Notes: generated from the sequence alone by a model not told the origin. Counted from the stretch's first letter, positions 11,764-24,102 are shown. The stretch is 64,000 nucleotides of DNA from Symbiodinium natans (GCA_905221605.1 CAJNDS010002375.1:288001-352000); one strand, 5' to 3'. Made by a program: numbers and translations.

Positions 11764-12206
11764 CTACATGCACTGGACCTGCCTCGTGCCGCCAAGATGC
11801 CTGATAAGCTCGTTGTAATTTGCCGTCTCCTTCGTCCATGGGGCGTCAATGAGGCTTGCATGTAGCACGTATCTATCCAGCATTAGCACGGGCACGTGGC
11901 TGTTCTGAATCGCACGTTGGGCCCTTAAATTACAAACCCAATCTTTCGAAGGACCACAATCTTCAAGAGGCCCAAAACCAAAAAAGGACCAAGTCAGACG
12001 AACCCCACTTTGGCCATAGGGAGTAGCCACGTCCTCCTCTACCCCATGGATGCCGAGCAAAAACCAAACCCCCCCCACCTTCGCCACACATGCGCCCAAG
12101 AGGCGGGTGGTACACCAATCTGCTCCATGATTCGCAGCAGCTGCCGTATGTCGGATGCAGGATCCAGGCGCGCGTGGCAGCACTTCTGCAGAATGGAGAA
12201 TATGAC
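11764..12206 (-). CDS. Last two exons of a PPR-like gene (partial)
   Basis: Exon 12206-12114 follows CCAG|G and precedes a GT donor. It encodes VIFSILQKCC, then DIRQLLRIMEQIG, which fits the Y..LL..C........A..LL..M...G pattern of PPR or related helical repeats. Exon 11923-11764 follows AAG|G; it encodes NSHVPVLMLDRYVLHASLID, then NYNELIRHLGG, and ends at TAG. The intron between them is about 190 bp. A 219-codon open frame across the whole region reads through a telomere array in a different frame from the first exon and is not the gene. Upstream exons probably lie at 13.1, 13.2 and 16.0 kb. The PPR family is a best guess; that this stretch codes for protein seems likely from composition and splice borders. 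Confidence 0.4.
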
Positions 12207-12925
12207 CTGGACTCCCAAAAAGCGGTTTAGGGTTTAGGGTAACGGGTTGAGGGTTTAGGGTTGAGGGTTTGAATGGAGTCACACATATCATTCTCCGCCG
12301 GCCCGGGGGTCCCAACCCAAGAGCAGCTTCAATTAGCAGAAGGTGGCGGCCAAGGAAGCCAAGGCGCGGGTCCCGGCCGGAGCCCGTGCTGGCGCATCGC
12401 CCCGAGGATGCTGAAGATTTCATTGACTCGGCCTATCCTGGTAGGGCTTAGGGCAGATTTTTTTTCGCCACCTGCCTAGCAGCCTCGCAACCACACTGGC
12501 TAAGGTTACACGGCGCTGTCTCTGGCTTAGGGTTAAGGGCTTAGGTTTACTTGGCCATCAGGTTTTGGGGTTTCGGGTTTTGAGTTTTGGGGTTTACCTA
12601 TCTTCGCCCGACACTCAGGCCTCAAACCGAAGGCAAAAGACCCCACGCCTCAAAGAAACGAAGTACACGCGAGGTCGGAGGGTTGAGGGCCCGGGATTTG
12701 GGGGGCTTAGGGGGACCAGATCCTACGTCAAGGATCTGGGATGTCAGGAAGAAGGAACCCTAAACCCTAAACCCTCGGGTTCATAGCCTACGAAGTGGGC
12801 CTTGAACTAGGGGCTTGAAGAAGCTCTTTCGCGAGGGGTTCGGGATTTCTCAAGTTTGTGGACTCCGGCATTTGGTGGTGCTTGGGGGCGGGTGTTGCCC
12901 TGAGAGCAACGGGTTGGCCCGCCAA

Positions 12926-12966
12926 TAGGGTTTAGGGTTTAGGGTTTAAGGTTTAGGGTTCAGGGT
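12926..12966 (+). repeat. Interstitial telomere-type array (TTTAGGG)
   Basis: About six units with slight variants. Confidence 0.85.
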
Positions 12967-13091
12967 TGAAATATAATCCTACATGTGGCCCTCTTAAACC
13001 AAAGAAGGTAAGATGTGCAATGTCCCAAGGGCCTTCCCAGGGACCCAAAACCGATACACGTACCTCAAATACATCCTCCTACACCCACTGC

Positions 13092-13250
13092 CTGAGGTAG
13101 CCAGCCATCAGAGCTGTGTAAAGGAAAGAGATGTCCTCAGGCAGCAGGGGCTGAGCGCTTGCGGATTCAGGAATCCTCGGGTTTTGGCTTGGGCGAGGCC
13201 CGGAAAAAGCATGTACCATCGTCAACAAGTAGCTCCCGATGATCTGCGCT
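13092..13250 (-). CDS. Two candidate short exons, unidentified gene
   Basis: One short frame encodes IIGSYLLTM just before a GTACAT donor (about 13240-13213). A second, about 13130-13092, follows GCCTGAG|G, encodes DISFLYTALMAGYLR and stops at an AG|GC donor. Both have the splice borders seen in the solved genes here. They may be further exons of the PPR-like gene ending at 11764; no family can be named. Confidence 0.3.
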
Positions 13251-13475
13251 AAAGGACAATCCATGCACACCTATTTCACTTCTTCAGAGACTCCCCTCTG
13301 CAAGCCCTGCAACCTGCAAACCCCCTGAACCCCAAACCCTAAACCCTAAACCCTACACCCTAAACCCTCTCTCGAACTCTCAGAAGCCAAGTCTGGAAGA
13401 CAAGCTGCATATTCGCGATCGAAGCGGAAAGCTACCTTCTGCTTCTTCATCAGCTCTTCGCCTGGGCAGGTCGAC

Positions 13476-13625
13476 CACTTGGAGGTTCATGGCACGTATA
13501 GCCCAGGCATACCTGTACGTGTAACCCACCTTTTTGGCCCCTGAAGTGCCCTAATGTGGTTACAATTCATAATTGGGTGACAAGTACAGTTATTACTGGG
13601 TTATTAGGTACCATGAACCTCCAAG
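13476..13625. mobile_element. MITE-like family 2, copy c
   Basis: Both termini are intact: ACTTGGAGGTTCATGG at the left and CCATGAACCTCCAAG at the right. The inner arms hold CCCTGAAGTGCCCTAATG and AATTGGGTGACAAGTACAGT. Confidence 0.9.
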
Positions 13626-14711
13626 CAAAAGATTTGGAAAGGTTTCTGGTGGCCTTAACAACGAGCGAATCAAAGGGAATGGCAACTAAATGGCCTTCCT
13701 TCCTGCAAATGTGGGTCCTTATTCTGTATTGTTATGCTGATTATTGTTGCTGTTCTTGTTGATATTGCTATTCTGGTACTGCAGTGCAATATGTGTGGGA
13801 TTTGCCGAATGCAACGTCAGCACGCGCAGCCAGTATTCCACCCGGGCTGTAACGCGCAAACCTGTGTGCAAAGGTGCTCTTGGCCAGTCCTAAAAGCCTC
13901 CTGATTGGACTCCCTGCGCTGGTGATGCACAGTGGGCAAGACCCATACACCAAAAACTCTACAGGGGGAGGGAGGGGGTGGAAGGGTGCCCTGCCTCTGC
14001 GAAGGTACTGCTTGGCTCGATCCAGCTGTGGTGGGTAGGAGCTCGCACACACGGCCACCATGAGCAGGAAGTATCTGGATCCGCTTCGAGAATTGAGCTC
14101 CAGGCTTAAGTTCAGAAGAAGCTACAACTCCAAACCCCCTATAGTCACCATTCGAGGAACTTTGAGGCTGTGCTTTTGAGCTCAGGGCTTCAGGCTTGCA
14201 AGGGTTTGTGGCTTCAGGCAAGTTCGATCCGCCTGGCCGTTCTCAAACATGACACCGCTGGCCAACTGGCAGCACTTTAGGACGGAGCGCTTGGGGTGCG
14301 TCAGTATACGGCTCAGAGTTGGTGGCCTTTTTGCTTTACGCCCTGAGGCCTCAGCCCCTAGACCCAAAAGCCTGAACCCCTTATGAACGCCTTTGCCTTG
14401 TTTTCGAGGAAGGACTGCAGTGCAATAAAGTAATTGCATCCAGGCCCCTTGAAGCAGGCCCACAGCCCCCTAAACCCTTAAACCCTGAACCCCTAGGCCC
14501 CTAAACCCTGAACCTTTGCTGCTCAAAAATATTTCCCACCCCCAATTAAGCCCTAAACCCTAAACTCCAAACCCTGAACCCGAAACACCAGACCTGAAGC
14601 CCAGTTGAGTCAACCCTAGACCGCCAGGCAGCATTCCATCCGGGACCAGGCCGCGAGCCTTAGACCCGACCCTCCCCTGCTTGTAAGGTTTAGGGGTTTG
14701 GGTTTATAGGG

Positions 14712-14765
14712 GCTTAGGGTTTAGGGTTTAGGGTTTAGGGTTTAGGGTTTAGGGTTTAGGGTTTA
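14712..14765 (+). repeat. Interstitial telomere-type array (TTTAGGG)
   Basis: About seven perfect units; flanked by degenerate TTTATAGGGG units on both sides. Confidence 0.95.
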
Positions 14766-15923
14766 TAGGGGCTTAGGGTTTCGCGGGTTTAGGGGTTTGG
14801 GTTTATAGGGGTTTCGGGTTTAGGATGTGATTTAGGATTTAGGGGGGATTGGGGGTTGGGGGCGTTTTTGTTGCCACCCGCCAAGCAGACCAGCCACACT
14901 GCCGGGAAACAACTTCGGGATTGACAAGCTCTTGAAAAGCCAGAAGCCAGTGCTGCAGCCAAGGAGTCCATCGACACCACGCACAGGGCTCCCGACCCAA
15001 CGGCCAAGATCGGATAAGCTGATTACCCCAACATCAGCTTCCGGGCTTTTGGGTTCGGGGCTCACGGTTTAGGGTGTAGGGTTTAGGGTTTAGGGTCTTT
15101 GGGCTTCCGAGGTTTTAGGGTTCAGGGCGGTTCAAGCTTGGATGCACGAAGAGGCCAATGGCTTCAGGCCTCTGCTCCTCGACCCAGACCCCAAACTCCC
15201 CAGCACCCCAAAACCCCCAAACCTGCTTTAGCCTCAAGTTCCCTAAACCCGGAACCCTAAGCCCTCCAAACCCTAAACCCCCTTTACCTGTGGCCAAAGC
15301 TCCGCCATTCTGGACCATAGCCTGGTAGCCGTACTCAAGCCTGGCGTTGGGGCTCGGACACAATCCTTAAGCCTTACGCCAACAGCCTTGAACCTGTGCG
15401 GGGTTCAAGGCGAAAGGAACGATTAAGTGAAGTTATCATATTCCAAAGACCTAGACATTGTGTAGGGTTTCGGGTTCGGGGACCGGATTCGCGAGCGAGC
15501 GCGTCGCCGCACTCGAGGGGCCGGGGGTGGTAGAGGGGTCGCTTGTGACTTCTATCGGGTGTCACCTGTGACTTCTGTGCCGGTGTCGCTTGTGACTTCA
15601 GTTCGACGTCCGGCCTTGGCACCCGCGTAGTTGCTTGCTAAACCCTTGTCCATCCGGGCTTCCGAAGGCAACCCCTGTTTTCCCAAGCCCTAAACCCTAA
15701 ACCCGAAACCCTACATGTCACTTTACCCAAAGCCCCCGGGCTGGTCAACGGGTCTTTCAATGCTTTCGCACCTGGCAGAAAGGGCACAGAAGTCGACTTA
15801 ACCTCCAGTTTCCCAAGTCTTCCCAGGCTTCTGACGCTGAGAACCCCATCCTGAACCCTGAACCGAAGGCCTGAAGGCCTGTAGCCAGACTCTGCCTAGA
15901 CTTTCCATGGCTTTCCATGGCAC

Positions 15924-15998
15924 CTCGCTGCTTCACAAGCTCCCTGATCAGCAAGTTGTACATCCGCGCATCCGGTTTCGGATAGAGCGGATCCGCTC
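15924..15998 (-). CDS. PPR-type exon
   Basis: A 75-nt exon between CTGCAG|GA and a CGAG|GTGCC donor. The frame gives PDARMYNLLIRELVKQR, a typical first helix of a pentatricopeptide repeat (P....YN.LI..L.K.). It is flanked by long non-coding stretches with CCCTAAA arrays. It probably belongs to the same gene as the exons further left, but phase continuity could not be tested because intervening exons are missing. Confidence 0.45.
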
Positions 15999-17556
15999 CT
16001 GCAGGGCTTGATCTCATACTAAGGGGTATATGGAGGGACCCCCAGAAGGAACCCTCATCTCATTCCATATAACCCCATATATATATATATATACACATAC
16101 CTTCTGTAGTCCCTATGTGCCTCAGTATCCCCTATAATATAAATGACCCCCAAAGGACAAGGACTGCAGGGGCAGCAGTGAAACAGGGTGTGGCCGAGCC
16201 GCCTGTCTCCATGGTCTCCACAATCTGGACGGCATCTTCCAGTCCTTGTCAAGAGCTCTCAGGGACAAGAGGTCTCTAAACCCTGTACCCCTAAACCCTA
16301 AACCCCAAACGGTAAACCCAAGAACCCTAAACCCTAAACCCTAAGGTTCGGTTCCTTATAAAGTCCCAAAAAAAGAACGCTGCCGCCGAGCCCAGGCGCG
16401 ACCGCTCAGCGCGAGCGCATAGACTACTTGGGCCCAGTCCTCCGGGTTTCGGGCTTCGGGACGGCAGCCTTGCGCACTGTTTCATGCGCTTCCAGGGCTC
16501 AAGCTGCGCTGCAACTCGCGTGGGGTGTCACGTTGCAGTATTACTGGCTGACTTCTACAAGAACACAAGGTGCACCGCAGCGCAGCATGGGAATTAAAGC
16601 AGGGGAGGGGGGGCGGGGGATGGCACCCAAAGTTTCCTTTCAACACACATCAGACCGCGGCAGACAAGCTCCTCGACATTCGGCCGCTGGGCACAGAACC
16701 ATGACTCCACACGTTTGTAGAGCTGCCTCGCGAGTTGCAGGTCTGAAGCAGCTCCCTCCCTCTCTCGCTTTCGGTGTGCGAGCACTGGCAGTGTCTGCCT
16801 GAGGGAATTGGGGGGGGTGGAGGGTCGATATTAGTCACGTTCCTATGATTCAAGTCTCTGAAAGTCCTGGAGACGCTTTAAGCCTCGGTGTTAATACTTG
16901 GTCCAGCCCTGAACCGCGAAACCCAAACACACACTGCGGTGTAGCCTCGGAGTTCATACAGCGAAACCCAAACACATACGCCTGTGTTACAGGGCTTGAT
17001 GTACTGCCTTTGCATGGTGGTGAGGTAGCCTTACCTCCACGGATGCTCCTGGTGTCACAAAAATGCTGACGGAGTCACACCAAGACCTCCGCCGACACGT
17101 CCCCGAGCCTCATGGCCTGCCGAAGACAAGCATGCCGGGCTACTTGTGAAAACCCAGGCTATGCCCTAGACCGCTTCCTTGGATAGTTTCCCCCTACTCT
17201 CAAAAAGTGATACTCACTTCGAGCAAGCCTGCACACCAGGCCCCAGAAAGACGCGAAGACGGAACCTAAGAAACCTCTGTATCAACCCTGCTAGCCGAAC
17301 AAAAAACACCTTGCAAAGCCTAGAAACCCTCTAAGACTCTACATCCCCCTTAATGAAACCCCCCCTAAACCAAGCCCACAAGATTGTATAAGGCTGTGCA
17401 GAGTGGCACGAAGCAGCAGGCGAAAGCTCTCCGTTGGCATCTGCATCGTCTCCTGCGCATCAAAGTCAGGAAGTGGTCAGAATGACCCGAATGCCTGCTT
17501 AGGAAATTACACCAACCAACCACAACCCAGGAACCCCGAAACACTGTTTTTGAACT

Positions 17557-17599
17557 ATACCCTAAACCCTAAACAGACCCTAAACCCTAAACCCTAAAC
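17557..17599 (-). repeat. Telomere-type array abutting an exon
   Basis: CCCTAAA units on the plus strand, read as GTTTAGGG on the minus strand immediately after exon B of the gene at 17.6-17.9 kb. Confidence 0.8.
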
Positions 17600-17866
17600 C
17601 TGTGCAGCCCCAGCTCTGCGCAGAAGCGCAACCCCCACGTCAGTGGCCCCATCCTCGGCCATCACGTCCAGCATGTCGTGCCGCAAGTCGCCTTCAACCA
17701 CACGGGAGGTGTGCGGATTCAACTGCATGACAGGCCTCGTTTGCCATTCTCAAATGCGAAGACACACGGCCAACAGCCGGGCCGTGAGCTCACATTGTTG
17801 CTGTGTCTCTGTGTTGTCTAGCAGCAGGATCTTTCTGATAAGTCCCATCTCCTTCGTGAATGCGGG
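17600..17866 (-). CDS. Two candidate exons of an unidentified gene; donor formed by telomere repeat
   Basis: Exon A starts at 17866 after CTCAG and encodes an amphipathic helix-rich stretch (MGLIRKILLLDNTETQQQCE, then LTARLLAV), ending near 17750. Exon B spans 17691-17600: it opens after GAAG|GC, encodes DLRHDMLDVMAEDGATDVGV and ends in GAAQ. The next bases are GTTTAGGGTTTAGGG, so the GT of the 5' splice site is the first two bases of a telomere-type array (17599 leftwards). The helical character would suit an ARM/HEAT or PPR protein, but no family is recognisable. Confidence 0.4.
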
Positions 17867-18832
17867 CTGAGTGGAGAAATTAGCGATGCACGTAAATACT
17901 TGTGAGAAAGACCGGACCGCACATATGTAACGTCGCGTGCGTCATGTGCATGCATACGTGCACGCATGCTGAGCACGTGCATCAGTACAGAAAAGCATGC
18001 AGCATTACGCCTGCTTGCCTGCCTGCATACAGTTACAACTCTACAGCTGCACCAGTCGCACAGAATCAGCAGTGATTACCATGCATGACTGCATGCAGGC
18101 AAAACTACGCTCGCACGTGCAAAGTGCATGAGACATCTCGGTTCAAAAGGAATGTCAGGTCTGCTGGCTTCACAGCTCTCGGTGTTTGTCGCGGCTTCTC
18201 CCAAGTGACACCCTTGCGCCGGAGCACTTGGAGAGTGGATCTTCTCTTCTACATCTTGTCAGAGATGCCTACAGCGCACATGTCCCCAAAAGACCCGATT
18301 CACGGATTCAAGTTTAGGGTCTTTTTGCACCTCTGGGAATCTTAAATTCCATGCCCAAGCTTTGGAGGCTTGAACCGCCACGAACCCTAGGAGCAGCTGT
18401 AGAAACATCAAGACCCTAACCCTTCACCCTGCTGCACCGGAGAATGCCTTTAAGCAACTGAGGGCATGGCTGCCGGCGGATACGAACATCTGCGCAACAG
18501 TGTCGTGCCTGGAGCACATGTCATGGCCCAGCATGTTAGAAGGGCTTGCAAGGGTTTATATCTGTGAGAGGGCCAGTAGAAGATCCCCCTAGTCCGTGCA
18601 TGAAGCCTTCAGGGCAGGCTCAGGGCCGGCACCAAATCCTCGCCCGCACAAATATGCCCAGGCATTGAGGATTCCCACGCGCAAACCCATCTCAGATCCA
18701 TTGAGGGATGGGTATTTTGTGAGTACCCCCGGACGCTGAACCCCTCAAGTGTCCCTGAATTGGACATCAATTCAGCTTCATAACTGGCCCCGTTTTGTAC
18801 ACTGCTGGGCTCCGGGCGCCCCTTGGACGACC

Positions 18833-18933
18833 TCATCCCGGAGACGCTCCAGCAGCCTTGGTTGGGTTGAGCCGAATCTCCCAAGGCATCGAAACATCAA
18901 GCAGCAACCGAAGAAATGACATGTCCAACTGTC
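18833..18933 (-). CDS. Candidate exon, unidentified
   Basis: After a GTAG|G acceptor the frame encodes QLDMSFLRLLLDVSMPWEIR and about a dozen more residues before TGA. Composition looks coding and the strand agrees with the neighbours. No family recognised; it could be a chance frame. Confidence 0.22.
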
Positions 18934-19905
18934 CTACATACCATCGGAAAAAGGGGGACGCAGCTCCAACAGAGCTCAGGAGTTCAAGGTTTAAGCCTTG
19001 GGGCGGGGGGGGGGGGGACCTCAATGCGGACGCGTGAAACTTTAGAGCATCTCCCTTTCTTGGCTTCAAGCTACACGGGGCACTTGTCCCGCAATCCAAC
19101 ATACTAAGCCGTATACAACCCTAAACCCTAAACCCTAAACCCTAACCTCAGTTCACCCGTGCGGGCCAGCACTCCTTGCCCGCTGTGGAGATTCGGCGAT
19201 CTCTGCCTATGGAAAGGCTCTGAAGGATCCTCTTTCTAAACCCTAAACCTAAACCGCAGTTTCTGTCAGGAGCAACAAGGTTTCCAGAAAGGTCAACCAC
19301 GGCTGCTCTGGCAATTGTTGAGCTAGGTCTTGGTTGCCTTAGGTCACAACACAGACCATATAGACCTAGGCCCAAGCATGCCAAAGGCCCTGCGTATAAA
19401 GTTCCCACGTCGCCCACTGGTACTCCCCACACCCATGTTCACCAAGGTTTCGGACTGTGTTCAAACTGGCTGCAGCGCAACACCAAAGGACCCCATCGCT
19501 ACGTGTATCTGTATCGGCTTTACCGGGGAATACCGGGGACAGCATTGACCCGGGAATGCCCGGAATGACCAGGGAGAATCGAAGACTCAGGCAAGACAAG
19601 GACGTCCTCTGCTCAACCCTAAGACTCCTTCCTCTGTGGGGAACCCTACCAATGACCCTTGTATTTTTCCCTCAGGTTCCTGAGCGCGGGCAGAGCAAAC
19701 GGGGTTCAGGGCCAGGAAGGCTTAGAGATTTGGGGGTTAAGGCCCTAAGCCCTGAACCCTAAACCAAACACCCTAAACGCCAAACCCTAAACCAGAGGGC
19801 CTAAACCACTCGCTTACACCTAGATATATATATATATATATAATTCGATTCGAAACTCTGCGGGACGGTTTCCCAGGGCGCTCTTCATCTTTTGCACAAC
19901 GCAGA

Positions 19906-20709
19906 CTACCAGAAGCGGCCCTGGTTGTTGGGAGTGCGGCAGCAGCGGGTAAAGGACCACTCGCCGACGAAGCAAGCGGCCTCTCCCTGAGGGCCCCGGC
20001 CCGGGTCACAACAGTGCTCGCAGCTCATATGCAAATTCGGGGTCCCGGGAGGAAAGCACGCCGGGTCCATCAGGGGGACACATGGGAAGTAGTGCCCGTC
20101 ACTCTCGTGGGGAAGCTTGCCTCTCATCAACCTCTTGTCCGGGTTCCAGGATAGCCGCTGCACCTGCTCGGGGTTCAAGGCGACCCGATGTGGGGGGAGC
20201 TGTGGGTCGACCCACTTCTCCAAGTACGAGTCAAGCCCTGGAAGGGGCCAGGGCGTCGTCCCCTGCACGCAGCCCTGGATCAGTGGGTAAAGCTGCCGGA
20301 GCTGGTAGGCGTATGCCTCGGCCCCGTGCGAGTTTCGCCGCGCCAGCTCGGCGTGCAGGCAGAGGAGCTGCAGGGCGACGCGCCCTGGCACGCACACCTC
20401 GTTCAGCTTCTGCCGCACCTGAGGCCAGAAAAGGTTCCGTGCGAACTTGTGCAGTTCTTCCACATCGATTGCGAAGAGCGTGCCAGGATACACAGCGGCC
20501 ACCGGGGCGCCACACTGGATCCTCGTGGTGTAACCAACGTCCAAAGAAAGTATGCCATTCTCTTCCATCTCGAGCTTGAACCTTGTTGATAGCGAGTATG
20601 GATCACTCTGTTGGAAGGCCCAGATGAAGTTGGAGAGCACGTTCAACCAGGTGTTGTCGGCATAATCACAACTGCACATTGCAAGGCTGCCGTCGTGGCC
20701 GAGTGACAT
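19906..20709 (-). CDS. Unknown protein, 267 residues, Cys-rich C-terminus
   Basis: A single ATG-started frame with GC-rich codons. No transmembrane segment is apparent. A mixed alpha/beta N-terminal two thirds contains an aromatic DNTWLNVLSNFIWAFQ near 18-33 and a Leu-rich helix (VALQLLCLHAELARR). The last ~45 residues hold eight cysteines (for example CEHCC and RCC), which could bind metal or form disulfides. I do not recognise the family. The reading frame is far longer than chance frames nearby and codon third positions favour G/C, so it is probably real; it may have a further exon on either side. CCCTAAA arrays lie just beyond its stop. Confidence 0.6.
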   Translation of the reverse strand: MSLGHDGSLAMCSCDYADNTWLNVLSNFIWAFQQSDPYSLSTRFKLEMEENGILSLDVGYTTRIQCGAPVAAVYPGTLFAIDVEELHKFARNLFWPQVRQKLNEVCVPGRVALQLLCLHAELARRNSHGAEAYAYQLRQLYPLIQGCVQGTTPWPLPGLDSYLEKWVDPQLPPHRVALNPEQVQRLSWNPDKRLMRGKLPHESDGHYFPCVPLMDPACFPPGTPNLHMSCEHCCDPGRGPQGEAACFVGEWSFTRCCRTPNNQGRFW

Positions 20710-21628
20710 GGGGCACCCATCTGCCTATACTCCCCTTAGAACCTTAATAAAATATTGGTTTTGATATCCTCTTGGGTTTTATATGAACAAAAATACAAAA
20801 AAAATTCCCAAGGGGGATATAGCTGCCAGGGCATCATAGAAGCAACGGCATCCACCGGGCTTCGACTCACACTCCTCTGCCTCCTCCGCCTCTGACAGCG
20901 TCCACACTGCCGCTACAGCGGTGAGCACCCGCCATCGGGCGGCGCCCATGCCCCTTTCTGTCCTATATGTGTGATCGGTGCTCTTGAACTGAGGGCTGAA
21001 TGCTTGATGCTGCAGCTACTCCTGCTGGGCCGCGGCCCTCATTCCCTCAGCCCTTGAAGCCTAGTTCGGGTTTTAGGGCTCTCCAACTGTGATTTGCTCC
21101 TTTTGCTTTGCTGGACTTGGGAGAGGCCGCGGCACTGTGCAACTCCCGGGCTTCTGTAGTTTAGGGTTTGGGGTTTAGGCGTTTAGGGTTTGGGGTTTAG
21201 GGTTTAGGGTTTTGGGTTTAGGGTTTAGGTCTACTCAGAAAAGGGCGGCTGTTGTTTGGGGTGGGAGCAAGAAGGAACGCTAATGAGGCTGATGTAGACC
21301 CGCCCCCACCCGACCTGGTCGTCCGCAAGCTGCATGGCAGTATCCTGAAGAAAAAACGGCGGTTTAACCGTTTAACCCTGTAACCTTCTTGCAACCCTCT
21401 CTCTCTCAAAAACTAAATCCTAACTAAACCCTAAACCCTTTAACCTGAAACCCGCAGCCCCCACCCTGGGGGTTAAGGTGAAGGGTCTCCAGGTCTCAAC
21501 CCCTCAAAACCTTGAGGGGCGCGGGGGCGTGTAGACATGACGGTTGCCGATGCCCTCATGTTACCGTAGCTTGAGCTATAGAACCTTGAGACCTCGAACC
21601 CTTCTACGTGCCTGCTACAGCCCGGCCC

Positions 21629-21723
21629 CGATGTTCCCCCTTATACGATCCTTAGCAGGGATTATAGTACCCCCTATTATAATTCCCATTAAGGACTGTC
21701 AGCATAAGGGGAAACATGCCAAG
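21629..21723. mobile_element. MITE-like family 1, copy b
   Basis: Arms GATGTTCCCCCTTATACGAT...CCTTAGCAGGG and CATTAAGGACTGTCAGCATA...GGGGAAACATGCC pair as in the other copies; the outermost bases have diverged. Confidence 0.85.
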
Positions 21724-22274
21724 TCATCTCTATATAATCCCAAGTCTCCATCCCTGTCACCAGTCAATCTGCGCAAATAAGCAGATGCAGCTTGGAACAA
21801 GCTTTTGATTCTAATTACCCAGACAGCGGCGCAGCAACATCCTGACCGAAATCCGCATAATTAGAACCCATACAGAAGATGATGGCAGGAGCTGCTGCAA
21901 ATGAGCACTCTAAAGCCTCTACGATTTTTTGCATGAGCAGCGCTAACCACAACCATCGCGAAACACCCGTGACGTTGACATACTTTTCACCGACCCCAAG
22001 CCAAGCGGCCTCTTCGGGGTCTGTCGCGCGCCGCGTTGTAGCGAAGGAGACTGGGCAAACTAAACCCTACAAGTAAACCCGGAACGGTAAACCCTAAACC
22101 CTAAACTGGCCCTCCCTGCATTGTTGGCTTCGCAGGTTCTCCCCGCACTGAAGGTCACAGGAGGTGGATTTCAATGTCAGCGGAATATATATATATATAC
22201 ATATATCCTTGATTGAAAAGGTCAAGCAGGCCAAAGGCATTCTGCCCACGGCCAACGCTAGCCCAGAAAATCTA

Positions 22275-22475
22275 GGGTTAGGGGTTTAGAGGTTTAGAGG
22301 TTTAAAGGTTTAAAGGTTTAAAGGTTTAAAGGTTTAGAGGTTTAGAGGTTTAGAGGTTTAGAGGTTTAGAGGTTTAGAGGTTTAGAGGTTTAGAGGTTTA
22401 GAGGTTTAGGGTTTAGGGTTTAGGGTTTAGGGTTTAGGGTTTAGGGTTTAGGGTTTAGGGTTTAGGGTTTAGGGG
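22275..22475 (+). repeat. Telomere-type array with a homogenised TTTAGAGG/TTTAAAGG block
   Basis: The left two thirds consist of 8-bp units GGTTTAGA or GGTTTAAA; the right third is nine perfect TTTAGGG units. The array changes variant at a sharp boundary near 22407. Confidence 0.95.
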
Positions 22476-22908
22476 CCAGGCCTCGCTTTTCCTTCCTCCG
22501 CGCTCGGATGGTGCAGGCATCTGGGACCTGGGCGCTTGGGTAGCTGAAAGGCAGAGGCACAGACCCCAGACTCGGGTCTGAGTTCAGAGAAACTCTTATG
22601 GGATCCCTAAACCCTAAACCCTAAACCCTGAACCCTCAACCCTAAAGCCTAAACCCATATCCATGAAGCCTTGAAGTTTCCTTGAAGGCCCAAAGCCCAA
22701 TACACAAACAGAGTGAGGTTTCCCAAACTTTCGCCGCGCACTTCTTGCGGCGGAAATTCTGCATGCTGCCGTTACCTCCATTAAGCCAGCCCAACCGCCC
22801 TCAAGGACTCCCCCCTACCCCCAAAAACACCTGCCTCTTTTGAGGCTACAGATGGGCTCTACAAAATGAACCAGAGTCCCTAAAGCTCAGACAACCTCAT
22901 TGACCCCA

Positions 22909-23095
22909 AACCCCTAAACCCCTAAACACCCCTAAGCCCCTAAAAAACCCTAAGGCCCCAAACCCCACACCCCAACCCTAAACCCTAAACCCTTATAAAC
23001 CCTAAAAACCCCTAAATCCTAACCCTAAACCCTGAACCCTAAATCCTAAACCCTAAACCCTAAACCTCAAACCCTAAACCCTAAACCCTTTTGAC
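22909..23095 (-). repeat. Degenerate CCCTAAA array
   Basis: CCCTAAA units with CCCCTAAA, CCCTAAAAA and CCTAAAT variants over about 190 bp. Confidence 0.85.
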
Positions 23096-23212
23096 TAAAC
23101 CCCGGCTCAGGTTCTCGCCTCGCTCCTCCTGGCCGCGCCGGCCAGGAAGCAGCCCGCGGCCACCAGCCGCAGCGGCGCCCGGGAGGGTGCGGAGGGATGT
23201 ACCTGCAGGGAG

Positions 23213-23384
23213 GTTTAGGATTTAGGGTTTAGGGTTTGCGGTTTAGGGTTTGGGGTTTAGGGTTTAGGGTTTAGGCTTTAGGGTGTAGGGTTTAGGCGGT
23301 TTAGGCGGTTTAGGAGGTTTAGGCGGTTTAGGCGGTTCAGGCGGTTTAGGCGTTCAGGGTTTAGGGTTTAGGGTTTAGGGTATA
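23213..23384 (+). repeat. TTTAGGG array with GCGGTTTAG variant block
   Basis: TTTAGGG units enclose a run of about seven GGCGGTTTA units (about 23290-23350). Confidence 0.9.
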
Positions 23385-24102
23385 GGCTTTCGCTGTCTAT
23401 GGCGCAAGGCTACGCCCGCGAGGGCTTCGGCCTGATGAGGGCTTCGGAACTTTGTTGACATGTTGGGGTGGCAGTCCCTAAACCCTAAACCCTAAACCCG
23501 CAGTCCAGGAGTCCAGGGCCTTGGAGCTTGCAAAGGAAAGTCCTGCTTAGGCTTTAAGAAGTTAAGAAGAGCCCTTCAGCTCAGGGCCATCCATACGAGT
23601 CATCAAGTCGCTCGGCCTAGGGCCTTTATGTTCTATCGAGTCTAACACACCCTCTAGGAACCCTCAATTTTCCACTCTTGAGGGCTTTTTTGAAGATGTG
23701 AGCTGTCAAGTCTCCAGGCATACTTTCGCTGTTCTAGGGGGGGCCTATGCCCTAAAGAAGGGAGCTCTAACTCGAAGGCTGAGGTTAGAGGTAACCTCGA
23801 GGCCAAAACTCCGCCCTAAGCGCTCAGTTCTGCAACAACCCGAAACCCCAAGACCCAGCCCCACACTCCCACCATTGGCTTTCGGGAGGCAGCTACTAAA
23901 CCCTAAACCCTAAACCCGAAACCCTAAACTTCCACCTCGGACACTGGTGCGGCCACCCCCTCGCGTGACCAGCGGGCGCGCGGCTCGCGCAGCGGCCTCG
24001 GATGAGGCCTGGGGGGCTGAAGGCTCTGAGGGTTTTGAAAGCGATAATATGGGGGGCCTTAATGATTAGAATCGGGTTGAGGGTTTAGGGTTTAGGGTTT
24101 AG

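Noticed and set aside
11764-12423. 219-codon single-exon gene
   Set aside because: The frame runs through a telomere-type array, and the credible exon at 12206-12114 is in another frame; two spliced exons explain the region better.
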